This document shows positions 35,713 through 47,868 of a stretch of DNA of 64,000 bases, piece by piece. Under the pieces are notes generated by a model that was given only the letters and a program-made list of their open reading frames with translations, was not told the origin of the DNA and did no database searches. The DNA comes from Apostichopus japonicus. Lineage: Eukaryota > Echinodermata > Holothuroidea > Aspidochirotida > Stichopodidae. A program made the translations under genes and the position numbers. The DNA lies in the NCBI RefSeq assembly GCF_037975245.1, contig NC_092572.1, forward strand, positions 2,209,501 through 2,273,500, read 5' to 3'. Numbering within the stretch: position 1 is the first letter of the stretch; every line of letters begins with the position of its first letter.

Positions 35713-36713
35713 GATCGATAACAATGGAATAGTTATTAGATTCGCTTCGAGATTCGAACCAATAGCCTACTACCCATATTATTGACTATAGGGAATATAT
35801 CTCTACTATGTGAAACTACAATATACAATATGGAGGAAAATTGTCTGACTTGTTCCGTTTATAGCAATTACAATGTAACCAGAAAATATTCTATTCGACC
35901 TCTTTCGGGTAAGGAGGCTTTCATTGGTTGTTATTCAGTTATTCTCATGGCTATAATTTCATTGTTTTGCTTCAGGCCGGAGTTTTAAGTCACCCGGTTT
36001 TGATATCATTGTGCCCAGTTCAATCGTTTTGACTGCCGGGGAGATAGCCACTTTAAGTTATACCTTGTTTTCATTCCGCAGGATAATCTGTCCTATATTT
36101 GTGCAATACTCACCCCCCCCCCCCCCGCATGAATAATACGTAGAATTATGTGCGGTTTTCGGTATTTTGAAAATGTTTAAGTGTAATGCTTCCATAGTAA
36201 CTCTAGAACCTTCGTCGATTGCATTAGGGAACTTTTGAAATATCACGATAGAGGAATTAAGTCAATTAATACAAATTGCCTTCCTGAGCTTCCATTAGAG
36301 TCTATGCAAAAATTGAAGTTCGCATACGCTGCATATTGCTAGAATTTTCTCATTTTCAGAGGCGTAGAAATGGGTGGTTCTTTGAAGTATTACCCCAGAT
36401 GCACAGGGTGCCCCAGTAGTTGGCAACGATAGTGTAAAGCAGTGGATCAGTCAAGTAAAATCGCCATACAGAACCTTGAGGATTTTAATTGATGACTTTG
36501 TACCTAGAGCAGTTTATATGCAGTTAAGCGTGAATGGCCCCACCTCTCAATTTTGAACCTGGGCCCCTAAAACCCTAACTTCACCACTGTGTCTTGTGTC
36601 ACGTTTCTCGATAACAAATAACAATATGAATGACGGAAACTTGTATTGGCACTTGTCAAAAAAAAATAACGGAACATGCCGCGAGGGATAAAACCGTTAG
36701 TCAGGATGAAAGG
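35713..36713. other. No gene supported
   Basis: Intergenic, immediately downstream of the NACHT gene on the minus strand, and may hold its 3' UTR. A C-run lies at about 36113-36126. A plus-strand frame (35782-35988) ends in a hydrophobic stretch but shows no signal for being a gene. Confidence 0.35.
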
Positions 36714-39700
36714 TCACGTGACGTCATCTTGAGCTTGATCTGCATGGACTTGTAATGCATTCCATTTCCCATCACTAGTGTCAAGCTCTAAAACGTTTCC
36801 GTCGCTTTCTTTTCTCTCAACTGTAGAAAACAGATAAAAACAAAACATTTCTTTTATAGAATAATTAGGCGGTCTTTATAATTGCTGCATTTTCAATGGT
36901 CCAGTTTGCAGATAAAGAATGTGTTATCATTTACATTGTATTGCACTAAAGGAGTTCAGAATTGAAGATATGTATCACGTATACGTTAAGTTTATGTAAA
37001 GACCATTTGTTTGGTTCTGATTATACAATTGAAGAAGAAAAGTTAACTTACTCTTGGTATTTTTCTCCTGAACAAGAGATTTCAACTCTTCAAGGATTCC
37101 AATAGCATCTGGAAGCTGACATTGAACAAACCTTTAAAGACAATGATATAATTACACAGTGTATATAATATGTAATGAGGATGCTAATTTGTTTTAAACA
37201 TTCCTAACAAAATCAAATTTCAATAATAATAAATTTAATGGCATGGTATTGTGTAAACTGATCCCGTTCTCGAAACTATCGGAAAAGAAAACCCACACCC
37301 AGAATGACTTTTTCATTTCATGAAATGTTAAAAGCCTATTTTGACAGTAACCGGTATGTGGGAAACTGTCAGTGGCGGAGCTAGGTGTATTGGTCAGAGG
37401 GGGCGAGAATGATCTGTATGCTCCCGTATGGGCGCTTTCGACTTTATCTAAGCGGAGCGCCACCACAGGTTGGCGCGGAGCGTACAGACATTTTTTGAGT
37501 AAAGATACTCCCTAGATCGCCGGAAATGACCCTTCCCGGGCCGCGAATTTTTTTTTCCCAAACAGGTTTTCAATTGTGTATAAATAGTAGCTCATGATTG
37601 GTCGGAAAAGTTACGTCATAACAATAAAACCCTTCACTTTGAGGTTATCAAAATGTCTGCATCCATTCGTTGCAACGAAGATATACCCGTTCAAAATTAC
37701 CCGCAGCTTTTCGTAAATATATGTAGATGTGTTTGGAATTGGTTTAGACATAATGAGCACACTAGTATTGTATGATCTACTTTGATCGAAGATTTCTGTG
37801 AAGGCATTTATCGATAACATCGCACAGTGAAAGTTTCGTACAGGGGTACATAACACATGCGATATAGGCCTATATGTATTATAACTGTGTACACAGTGCA
37901 GTGACGGAAATACATCATACTGTAGCATGGTGGGCTCATAATTGACGCACTTAAGGATTTGATCAACGATTTCTATCAAGGAAAAATCAAAATCACTCAA
38001 CTGTATGTGTTTTTCATATGTGTGGTTCCTCAGAAATGTAATGATCTCAATATATTTATTGTTCTGTGCATATGCAACGTACAATTGAGCAGAACTTGAC
38101 CACAAAATGTCTGCCGTGTCAAGTTCTTTCATACCCCTAAATTGACACATTCGTCGATAAGCTAACTGTAGTGAAGGCTTTAGTATACATCCATTGACTT
38201 TAGATGCTGTTTGCTATACTTTGAGCCTCTAAGCTTATACAGATCAGGTCCCAGAGAGTAGTGTTGTCCATGATATTGAGGAAATGTTGGTTATTTTTAG
38301 GGTGCAAGATTTCCAAATGCCCAAAAACTGAACGTACAAAACCGGGGGGAAGGGTGTTAAAAGCTAAAAAATTCCAGTGTAGTGTAGTGTAGAGTAGTGT
38401 TGTCCATGATATTGAGGAAATGTTGGTTATTTTTAGGGTGCAAGATTTCCAAATGCCCAAAAACTGAACGTACAAAACCGGGGGGAAGGGTGTTAAAAGC
38501 TAAAAAATTCCACAATTTGGTCATCAAATAGCTGAAATGGATTCAAACTCATGAAATATGTAATTCTGCTTGACTGCAAAATGTTTAGGCAGTGGCCTGC
38601 TCTATCGTTGCTAGTAATAATTGAAGGTGCGTCAATTACGGGGGTGCGTCAATTATGAAGCCTTGACTATACACTAAACTGTTTTGCGTATATTCATTCA
38701 AGACTGAACTCGCGTCGTGAAGTTGATTTTGGTGTAGGCCTACCCATTCCACGAAACGAATTCCGATTTCAATAGAACGGCTGACGAATCTTGGATGGCG
38801 TAAACACGAAACCGATAGAATGTAGCGTATGTATCATAAGTAAGGTCAACATGTTATCCAAGCATTAAAAGTAAAAAGTTAGGGCGTTTGCAGGGAAACC
38901 GCGTAACAAGACTTTATTAAGTGTCAGTGTGTAACTCAGTGTATGTCTTCGAACTATCAAGCGTTTGATGCTGACGTCACGAGCAATCTGATTGGCTGAA
39001 AACTCCGTAATTGAGAACCTGTTTGGGAAAAAAAAATTCTCTCCCGGGCCTTGCTAATTTGCAGATAAACGAAGAATAAATAGGTGTCGTCGCCAACAAA
39101 ATGTGACAAATGTCAATAGGTAGATGAGAGCGCAATAAAACAGTCAATAATCGCAAATAAGTAAAAAGTGGTAAATAGCTGAAAAGGGCGCCAGCAGTCC
39201 ATTTGAGTCCGTCACGGGGGGGGGGGGCATCCGCTCCCCTGACTGTATGGACGCTCCGCCACTGGAAACTGTATTCTGACTGACCTGCTCATCAACTACA
39301 CCCTTCCTCATCCCCTTATCACCTCACATTCGACAACTCCGAGCACTTCTTCGAAGTAGTTGGTTCTTTGAAAACAAGTGATCTTCAGAATTCGAACCAA
39401 CTTTCCACTCATGAGCTGCTTATTTAACGATCGGGATAAGTACGATATAGAGACATACTAATACGTACGGAATACTTACAGCACGGTTAGGAAACAATGC
39501 ACTTCCTTAGACGCCCAGGAGACGATGGATAACAAATCCTCTTCAGAAAGATGCCGTTTGGCTATAACTAGCCTATCAAGTGATGGCAAACTGCAGCTTG
39601 TCAAATATACCAAAGAGCAATCTTCATCGACAACAACGGTCCCATTCGTTAACTGAAGCGAAAAGGAAATTATTCATTGATATGTTAAATACTATGTATA

Positions 39701-42700
39701 CTAAAATTATAGATTTAAGATTACCATATTTCCTTAGACCAAGTTATACTTTTTTAATGTATATGTTTCCATGGTTGTATGTTATCATTAATTTTAGTTT
39801 AGATATTAACCTTTTAGTTCCTATATAATGATAAACATATTAAGTATACTTGCTAATACTATGATTAATCTGTATATCCATGCAGCAATTGTAAATTGAA
39901 TATATTCTATGAGACAGGACAAACTAAAATATAAATTACAAAGGCTAACATAACCGAAGCTTATATTGTGTGATGTTGAATGTCTCGGGCAGAAGAGATT
40001 CACTTTCGGTGCATCACTGGCAAGTGATTAAAGGAGTGTATCACTCTTACTGATAAATCTGCAACAAATTAGCTTTGTTGCATATGGATTATATCCTTGA
40101 TCACTAATAGAAGAGTATAATTATTGATGTAAACATACTGTAATAAATTTTTGGTTTACCTGTCTCTCCCCACGGTTGTTTAAGTATGCGGTTAGCGCAA
40201 TCTGATGATATCTGGACTTGAAATCATTTAATTTGAAGCTTAACGTTGTGTCGTTTACTTTGATTGGTCCATCTAGTGACGACATGTCGTGTACCTCGTA
40301 CAAGTAAACAATGGCGGTAGTCCACATTTTTCTCATCTTGAGTTCTTCAAAAACATTATCAATCAATATATCCGTTGCACTGATAAAGTTGACAAATATC
40401 TCAAGCTCGTCGTCCGTATACTGTTGAAGAACTTCGCGAACGTTTTCTCTTTCTGACAGAAATTTGCTAACACAGTAGCCCATAATGAAGCGATGGCGAT
40501 ATTTAATCAGATACGATAACGTATTTCGATTACTTTCTGATCCGGTTTGCTCTCCAGACAGACATTCTTTTCGTACTTGTAATATACCAATTTGTACTGC
40601 TACCTGTAGATCTACTTTGCCAATGGAATCCTCCCACTTATCGACTTCTTGATTTTCACAAAGTAGTCTATTTTCGCAGGCAAATTTACCTAATTTTGAA
40701 ATGATATTCCATATGGAATCGACAGAATTGCTGTCTACCTTAAAAAGATACCTCTGTATAAGTGCATCAATACAAAGTTGTGTTAAGTGTGTAACTTTTT
40801 GAATGTCTTCTGCATGACCAGCCACGTCCATCAAATTTGCCATCTTCGTGTGAACAATGGCCGTAAGCCAAAATGGCGTTTTACAGAACTCTTCAAGAAT
40901 TTCATGATTTCTTAGAAAGCGTTTAACATTGTTTATGTGTTCATTGTTTGTTGTACTCGATATTGCGACATGATTTACTCTCTTATCAGATTCGTCGTCT
41001 TTCGTTTGTGGGTATGTTTGGCGACTACTTTGTGTTAGGTCTATCTTTGTCTCGTCGGAATCCTCATTAACCAGAGGTTGATTCTCCATTACTTCTGAAG
41101 TTATTTCTTGTCTTGCATCTGAGAAGTTCAATGGTTTACGACGGTCAAAATAATCAAATGTCTTCTCAATGTATTGGGTAGTATTGTGTTCACTGAAACC
41201 TCTTAGTTTGATTTTAAAATATGGTGGAGGAAATAATGTTTCATCAATATAATCTCCATCAATAGCTGCTAACAAATTTACATTAACTAACTCCGTCACA
41301 AAATTTCTATTCAGTAAATCATAAGTTGTTAAACGTTCATGTCTTTGATCAAGATCACTTGAGTGTCCTGTGACATCAGCATGATTAGCTGATGTATAAG
41401 TTCTAATATCAAACAAAAACATACATGGTTCCTTTCGAATAATCTTATGTATTTCCTCTTTTGATAATCGGTTTTCTTCCGACATCATATTGTGGATTAA
41501 ATCTTCTATGGGAACTCCCATTTCTACATCTGTCAGCTCCAAGTAGAACACAAGAAGCGTTTTATTGATTTCCTTCCTCCATTGATCCACAAACTTGTAA
41601 ATTAACGTTGATTTTCCATAACCTGTCTCACCAGTAAGCAATACACGTGGCTTAAGACTTAATACTGCTTGTGTGAAACATTTATCACTTGATACAGTAA
41701 ATTCTTTGCCATCTTCGGAAGTGACCAAACATTGACAGTCTGTGTGAAGTTTTTCGGCATCGACATCTTCGTTGCATGGAAATAATTTCAGTACACTGTA
41801 TTTCTTGTAAGAATCCTCCAGGAAGTTGACAAACCCTTGAAGTTTCAAGTCTTGCTCTATAACATAAATCAAAACAAAATAGACAATCAATCAAAGTTAT
41901 GATTCGTTATAAAACAGAAAATGTATTCAACATGGTACTCACTGTTTAAAGGTCTCTTTTCCTTAATCGTAACGTTTGTTGTTGCTTCTCCAAGTAGACG
42001 CCCCTGGAAAAAAAGAATAACGCAATGGTGATAAGGTAGTGAAGGTTTTCCTAACGCTCATCTCATGATTTTTCAGGTATCAGTTGAATTGATATTAACG
42101 TGTTAGCTTCATAATTGGGACAATGAAAAATAAATAATCGAAAAAAATCCACTCTCTACATCAGGTCTGACAGCAAGTCAATAAAAGGATTAAGTTTTAA
42201 TTTTTGGTTGCCCAGCAATGTCAACATACTAGTATCACCCACATGCACAATTGAATGGCTTGAAAAGTTACTGCCCATATCTTACAGGTTTTTATACTGA
42301 ATTAACTCAAAGAAAAAATGACTATTTATACAATCTTTTTGGCATTTTCGTCATTAAAAAGCATAAAACAGAATCTAATCAAATAACTGTTTTAACACAA
42401 TTCATAGTACAACTAATAGAGTAAGCATATGCCGTATCATTGTTATTATAAAATTGACACAAGCTTAACAGTTATGATATGTAATAAATCTTACTATTTC
42501 ATCTTCCTCCTGGGTCACGGTTTCTGTAAAAGGGGAACATAATATGTTTAGAGACTAGTATCGATTGACATCATATTCAAATAATATTCTTGTTTCAATA
42601 GTATATATTTTAATTGATACACTCAAATAGAACAAGTATGCCATTAAACGTTTGAAAGTTTCACATTATGATGGGAACAACAACTTGAATGAAAGAAGGC

Positions 42701-43680
42701 CTGGATGTATCTTCGTACACTAATCTAAACTTAACCCAATATATGTTCAGTTAGTGGTATATCCAACTACATAGTTCTCTCTTCCGACAAAAAGTGTAAA
42801 AAAGGAATTTGGATTTTACTTCTCTGTTTTGTAGTCTCACATTTTTCTCAGAAGTATAATAAACTTTTCACTTGGTCATAGGCCTACTGTTGTTACATCA
42901 CTTTTTACATTCCTGAACTTGAAATGTTTGAAGCAAGTGAAATACATAAGTATTAATAACCTGTACTCACATACTTAAATATAACCAATTCTCGAGTATC
43001 GCCAGTTGTCGTGATTCGTTTTTATGGTATATCGTACAGTAGTCTACATCCATGGTGATAAGCAGAATAATTTGTCAAACTCACCCAAGTAACATCTGCG
43101 GTATATATGGTAACGAGCACAAGCAATGTAGATAATAACAGCTGTCACAGCTATCACGAGAATCACAACGATAATGATCACAGGAATTTTCCATCTTGAA
43201 GATTCGTCGATTTCCTGACTGTTACCACTTACGGTGAAGGGTTCTGCACAAAAAAAATCGAATAAACAATAATTACGAGCCCTTGTTTTAATCATCCAAT
43301 TTCTTTAGGATATCTGTATAATGTGATATTGCTTATTAACAGTGGTTACATTAAAATAGCTTTCGAAATAATCCTTAGTTTTTTCATTCCAGTTTCTATA
43401 TAAGGTGTCTCAAATATGTAGTAACCACCTACAGGAACGACTGAAGGATAACATTTATTTTATGAAGGTGATTGCCATCAAGCTTTGATTATAAGTCAGT
43501 AATCCAGTACGCTAATCCGCCACTATAATTGAAAATCATGACCAACCTATATATTATCTTTCTCAATTATTAATTATAAGTGTGAGCACTCACCTGACAC
43601 TGCTGCCAATGAAATACCCAAAAGATATGCACACACGATGAGTGTCTTCAGCTTACTGTAATCACTGAACAGCATTTTGT
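36714..43680 (-). CDS. Single-pass transmembrane NACHT-domain protein, 8 coding exons
   Basis: Coding exons, minus strand: 43675-43594, 43243-43085, 42523-42495, 42003-41943, 41856-40160, 39652-39480, 37131-37052, 36820-36714. They total 2388 nt, 795 codons plus stop, with all junctions GT-AG and phases matching. The exon opens 5 nt before the ATG at 43675. The protein starts with a signal peptide (about 1-27, core LIVCAYLLGISLAA), then only about 19 extracellular residues. A transmembrane helix (about 47-69) and a basic stop-transfer follow, then a cytosolic NACHT NTPase. Walker A is LLTGETGYGKST (about 183-194). The Walker B position reads MFLFDIRTYT (Asp about 260) and lacks the second acidic pair. 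GFSEHNTTQYIEKTF (330-344) is the conserved post-sensor block. The last three exons encode a helical, weakly LRR-like tail. Known NLRs are cytosolic; this one is built as a membrane receptor. I infer an innate-sensing or scaffold role. A 5' UTR exon ending at the donor at 44867 is likely. Confidence 0.85.
37370..39264. mobile_element. Non-autonomous hAT-type DNA transposon in a NACHT-gene intron
   Basis: A 1895-bp element with 12-bp terminal inverted repeats CAGTGGCGGAGC / GCTCCGCCACTG, flanked by the exact 8-bp duplication GAAACTGT (37362-37369 and 39265-39272). It shares the CAGTGGCGGAG ends and the internal GCGGAGCGCCACCA-type unit (37438-37550, reverse) with the element at 23056. A minus-strand frame of 179 codons (37611-38150) has no hAT transposase motif that I recognise. 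It also contains a direct tandem duplication at 38255-38515. Confidence 0.85.
38255..38515. repeat. 136-bp tandem duplication inside the hAT element
   Basis: Two near-identical copies start with AGAGTAGTGTTGTCCATGAT at 38255 and 38391. The first carries an extra GTGTAGTGTAGTGT linker at its end. The high identity suggests a recent event after insertion. Confidence 0.9.
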
Positions 43681-43764
43681 CTATGAAATTAAAATTAAAT
43701 ATCAAAAAAATGTGTTAGCAAATTGCTTATAAGAGCCTGTGTAAGAGAATGTGTAAGAGTAAGT

Positions 43765-43794
43765 GGGCCGGACGTAGGATCTTCTTCAGAGGCT
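43765..43794 (-). other. Deleted copy of the hammerhead-like motif
   Basis: On the minus strand AGCCTCTGAAGAAGATCCT is identical to the start of the 28228 motif. It then jumps to ACGTC, so stem II's 3' strand and GAA are deleted. It lies upstream of the NACHT gene's first coding exon. It shows the motif belongs to a dispersed element and is not active here. Confidence 0.5.
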
Positions 43795-44866
43795 GAATAT
43801 TAATTAATTAAAAATAAAAGACCTGGTTGACAAAGGTTGACTGGTAAGCCCATGGAGGGACCGTCAAAAGAACTTGTCCAACTGTTGGTTTATTTATGGT
43901 CATCGCATTTAGCGTGATGTGCGATAATCATTTTACCTTATGTTGTGACTGATTAATTGTCAATACGGTTTCGACGGTTTTATTTCTCTTCAATAGGATA
44001 AACACCTTAAATCAATTAATCTCATTAAGTATCTCGATGTTGGATATATGTTGGTAATAGCTATATCCCCAGTCACAGCGTAATCCCCGTGTTTAACATT
44101 ACTTGGCGTGACTTTGTATAAGGTACCTTCATTTTTAATGGTGAATTCGGAATTCTTTAAAATAACAGTTTTATACAACATATCGTGAGGTCGAGCTCGG
44201 AAATGTTACCAAATGAGAATGAATGTGTCTAACGTTACCACATAGACCACATTTGGTGTTTTACCTTTAACAAATAATGATTCAAATTTAGTCTTGTAAT
44301 TAACATTGGTACAACGCCGTGAGTATGAATGGCAAAATTTAAACAGGGTTAAAGACCTGCTTTATTGGCTCCAATTATAGCACGCTTTCATAGCTAGGAA
44401 AGTTTTGTGAATTGGTTAAAAGAGGACATTTTACGACCAAGCCAGGTCGATTATATAATCTCTAGAAACGTTTCCATGATAGCGTGCTATAGTTTGGGTC
44501 TATCAAGCAGACCTTTCAGTCACATATTTGTTAAGGGTTCTACAGTAATGATTTTCTACCTTAGTTTCCTTTTCCCATACTTATGAGTTTTATGAGTAAG
44601 TATGTCAACTTAGTATGGACTTTCCAAAGGAACTCAGCAATAAACACGAAAAAAGGCAGCTAGTAAAATAAGATACTAAAACCGACTGCTCAGTTTCAAG
44701 TGCCATGCAGTTTTCTGACATTTTCGAGGGCCTGATCTTAAAATATTTTCACAGCTAAAGTAAAACAGTAAAACCTATTCTATTATGAAATATACAGTTA
44801 TAACAGCGGCAAGAGCCATTAGAAAAGAAGTTATTGTGTTAGAAAAGAATAAACATTTACCTTTAC

Positions 44867-44950
44867 CTGTAGCGCACGCTGTGTTTCAAGTTTCAAAGGA
44901 TGATATACTGTAGCGAATACCGCAGAAGTCTGAATAAGTGTTAGCTAAGT
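44867..44950 (-). other. Likely 5' UTR exon of the NACHT gene
   Basis: On the minus strand a donor CTACAG/GTAAAG lies at 44867/44866. The next acceptor, TTTCATAG at 43681, opens the exon with the ATG. The spacing suggests a non-coding first exon ending at 44867; its start is only a guess. No ATG-led frame continues across. Confidence 0.3.
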
Positions 44951-46639
44951 GTTAACTTCTGACTGTGGATTCAACCACGGTTGACTACATCTAAAAGGTC
45001 CTTAGACTAACGAAGGTCAAAGTCCATACAAACGTAACAGACGCTGCGTGCCTGATATATCAAAGAGCCATTGTTAAGTAAATCGAGACCCATGTGCGTT
45101 TACTTAGTATTGCATGCTATTTAGCATGACCCCAGCAATGTAGGCCATGATATATTTAAATATCATTGTATACTTTATATATAAATACCATTGTATACTT
45201 TTGATAATAATCAAAAGTAAACAAAGATATTTTATGATGGAGAATAGAAGCATTGTTTCATATGCTGAGCTAATAATTCCAGACCAAATTATTGTAAAGC
45301 CTATAAACCTTTGAAACAGCCATTACAATACAGAACGCAATGCAACGTTAGAGGTGCGTAGTACAGTAATAGCGTTCTGTTCCTGCATGTTCAGGCACAA
45401 CACTTGGGTTGTGAGTAAACTAAATACATGAAATAATTTCTAGGCATCTCACGACTATAAAACAAAAGAGCAAAACGTAGCCACATATCGTGGTTCTGGG
45501 GGTGATGGTGAAATTAATTACAGCTGAACAAGAATTCAAATGTCCGGAAATAATTACCATCATAAAAGAACCAAGCACTTCATAGCAGTATTTATTTTTA
45601 AAATTTATTAAAGCTATGTCTAGTGGACTGGAATGGGTTGGGTGGGGGAGGTTGACATTACTGCGACGTGTCTCCAGTTATATATATATATATATATATA
45701 TATAATAAAATATATTATACAACCTTCAAATTTCAACTTTCACCAGAATCTGTATATACTCGAACCAACATAAGACTGTTTTTTTTTTCATCCACTGACA
45801 GGCTCGGCAATCATCAATGAACATTGTTTTAGATAATATGAAAACAAAAGTATTCGGTGAAACCAACTGAGGTTAAAAAATGTGTTGATGAATCTTGTCG
45901 TAATTATAAACAATAATACTCAGTTCAAAGCCTTCGCTGAAAGGTATATATTTAGCAGGCGAGTTCTACCATTAGTTTTGAAAGTGAACTTCGATGGGTG
46001 TAAGGTAGAAAATATACAGATAGATGAACAAAAAACAGTTCTTGCAATACTTGGAAGAACTTTTCGGTTGTTCATGATGTTATCTTTTGGGCGGACAACC
46101 GCACACCAGAGAGTATAGTCATGTAGGTAAGGTACCCACCAAGTGAGGGCGCTTGTGAGCGCCGTGGCAGGCTCAGAATAAGTTGGCTACGCATGTAGCC
46201 ATTGAAACTGTATGAAAATGAACAGGAAATGTTGAAAATGTACAGAGACTGTTTATTACAGTAATTACCAGTAATGCCAATATTGTAGTGCGCAAGCGCA
46301 ATACAATAACTACGAACTTTATTGCACATATATGCCTCCGTAGTAGGATCGATCATGTAGGTTGGATATTATTTATTGGGACCCATTGAATGTACTTTCG
46401 GTTTTCATAGCTACGATAAAGAGACATCCCCAAAACAACTTTCCTATAAGATTGGAAATATAGCAAATATGTCAATAACTTCTATAGGAGGGTCGCATGC
46501 AGGTTGAATCGCACTATCCTAATGCAGATCACACGTTTCCTATATTGACTGTATTAACACGAAGGGATGCATGCATACATGTCAGCCTAAAATATTAAGC
46601 GCAAAATGGTCAATTGGTCGTATTGTTAGTCTATAATGT
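44951..46639. repeat. Intergenic DNA with TA microsatellite
   Basis: Upstream region of the NACHT gene. A (TA)n tract lies at about 45679-45704. Short frames at 45882-46118 (+) and 46072-46356 (-) have no recognisable product. No gene supported. Confidence 0.35.
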
Positions 46640-46890
46640 ATGTATGTATGTATGTATATGTGATCTTCCCGCAAGCAGGAACTCGCGAAAGAAGCCATGG
46701 AGGCTTGTAGACTCGCAACCTGACCGAAGCCAATCTCTCGGCACACATCCATTTAACGTCCATGTCAGGAAGTTGTTATTGAACAACACCCTTGCCAGAC
46801 GACACACATTGCTGTCGGCGGGGAATCGAACCGGGGATCTCATGACTGGGAGACGCCGGCGTTAACCACTAGGCTATACACTCCGCCTAT
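46640..46890 (-). mobile_element. tRNA-derived SINE, copy 4
   Basis: Minus-strand copy with a well-kept head: A-box TAGCCTAGTGGTTAACGCC and B-box CCCGGTTCGATTCCC (read on the minus strand, about 46812-46888). The family body and a clean (TATG)n tail at 46637-46660 follow. The head could still drive Pol III transcription. Confidence 0.85.
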
Positions 46891-47673
46891 AATCGTTTCG
46901 CGATAAACAGAACTTCATGCAGTAGCTTAAATTGTACATGGTATTCTGGTATTCAGTATGTACACAGATTACATCATAACTGATGGTAAAACATGTTTAT
47001 TGTATTTTTCAACCTAAGGTTAAGTTCACAGGTTGTATTTATAGATAGGAAGTGAAAGTTATGGAATAGGCTATTCCTAAAACTAAAGTAAACTAACAAT
47101 GCATGTGTTACGGAAGTGCACATGTAACTACTCAGCGATTTAAAAAATTCATAAATTGCTTGTTTGCGAAAGATTGCTAACTGTCAACAACTCTTCTCAT
47201 AATTTCGAAAATGAAACCAAATTATTGGCTTCCAAAGAGAATCGTGTTTCTCGTCTATATGATACTGACTGACGCCATAAATGGACTTTCGTGGTGAATT
47301 TTGCTTTCGATTTAAGAACAATAGGAAGTGAAAGAAGGAAGTTTGTTTTATGTTAATACATTGATTAGTTTATGAAGCAATATCACTTTCTCAAATATCC
47401 TTTGAATAATATCCAAAAATGCAGTTGCATTGAATATGTACTATGAAACTAAGCAGTAGTATCCGAGACAACTTAAAATATCGAATAAGCTACTCACATG
47501 TGCTGATTATCACTCCACCCCCCCTGCTACCCCACTCATATCTCACACGTTTTGAGGGATTGCATAGATCCCTGTTTTGTCCAATACTTGCCTGGGAGCG
47601 GGAGCCTTTTATGGCAAACAGTCAAGCTCAGGTCAATAGACAATCATTCTCGGAAGGTTAAATCATTTTTAAG
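46891..47673. other. No gene supported
   Basis: AT-rich intergenic DNA. A 72-codon plus frame (47443-47661) overlaps the 3' flank of the U2-like element and is not gene-like. Confidence 0.3.
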
Positions 47674-47857
47674 AAAAAGTCGCCCAGGAAAGAACCTAGG
47701 CACGAAAACCAAACTACCGAACGACTGATCCGCTCTCAAACCCAGTCCGGCCTTGCATCGGGACTGTTACTGTGTGTTCATCGTCAGGTGTGCATCACCA
47801 TACCCCTCGAAAGGGAACAGATACTACACGTGATCTTAGCCAAAAGGCCGAGAAGCG
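47674..47857 (-). ncRNA. U2-snRNA-like structured RNA or U2-derived retroposon
   Basis: Read on the minus strand, 47857-47815 matches the 5' end of spliceosomal U2 snRNA at 42 of 43 positions. This includes stem-loop I and the branch-point-pairing GTGTAGTATCTG. After that it departs from U2: the stem II region is CCCTTTCGAGGGG. Further hairpins follow (GGTG/CACC; CAGTCC/GGACTG; and GCCTAGG with CCTGGGC, 47701-47682), then a T5 run (47678-47674). Total length is about 184 nt, close to U2, but there is no obvious Sm site of the AUUUUUG type. CGGAAGTTAAAAT (47856-47868) and CGGAAGGTTAAAT (47651-47663) flank it as near-identical direct repeats, suggesting retroposition. It could be a U2-derived SINE or a divergent U2-like gene with a Pol III end. 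Confidence 0.6.
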
Positions 47858-47868
47858 GAAGTTAAAAT

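Noticed and set aside
37611-38150. Minus-strand 179-codon frame as a hAT transposase
   Set aside because: No hAT dimerisation (hATC) or RNase-H-like motif was recognised. It starts near the element edge and may be captured cargo or chance.
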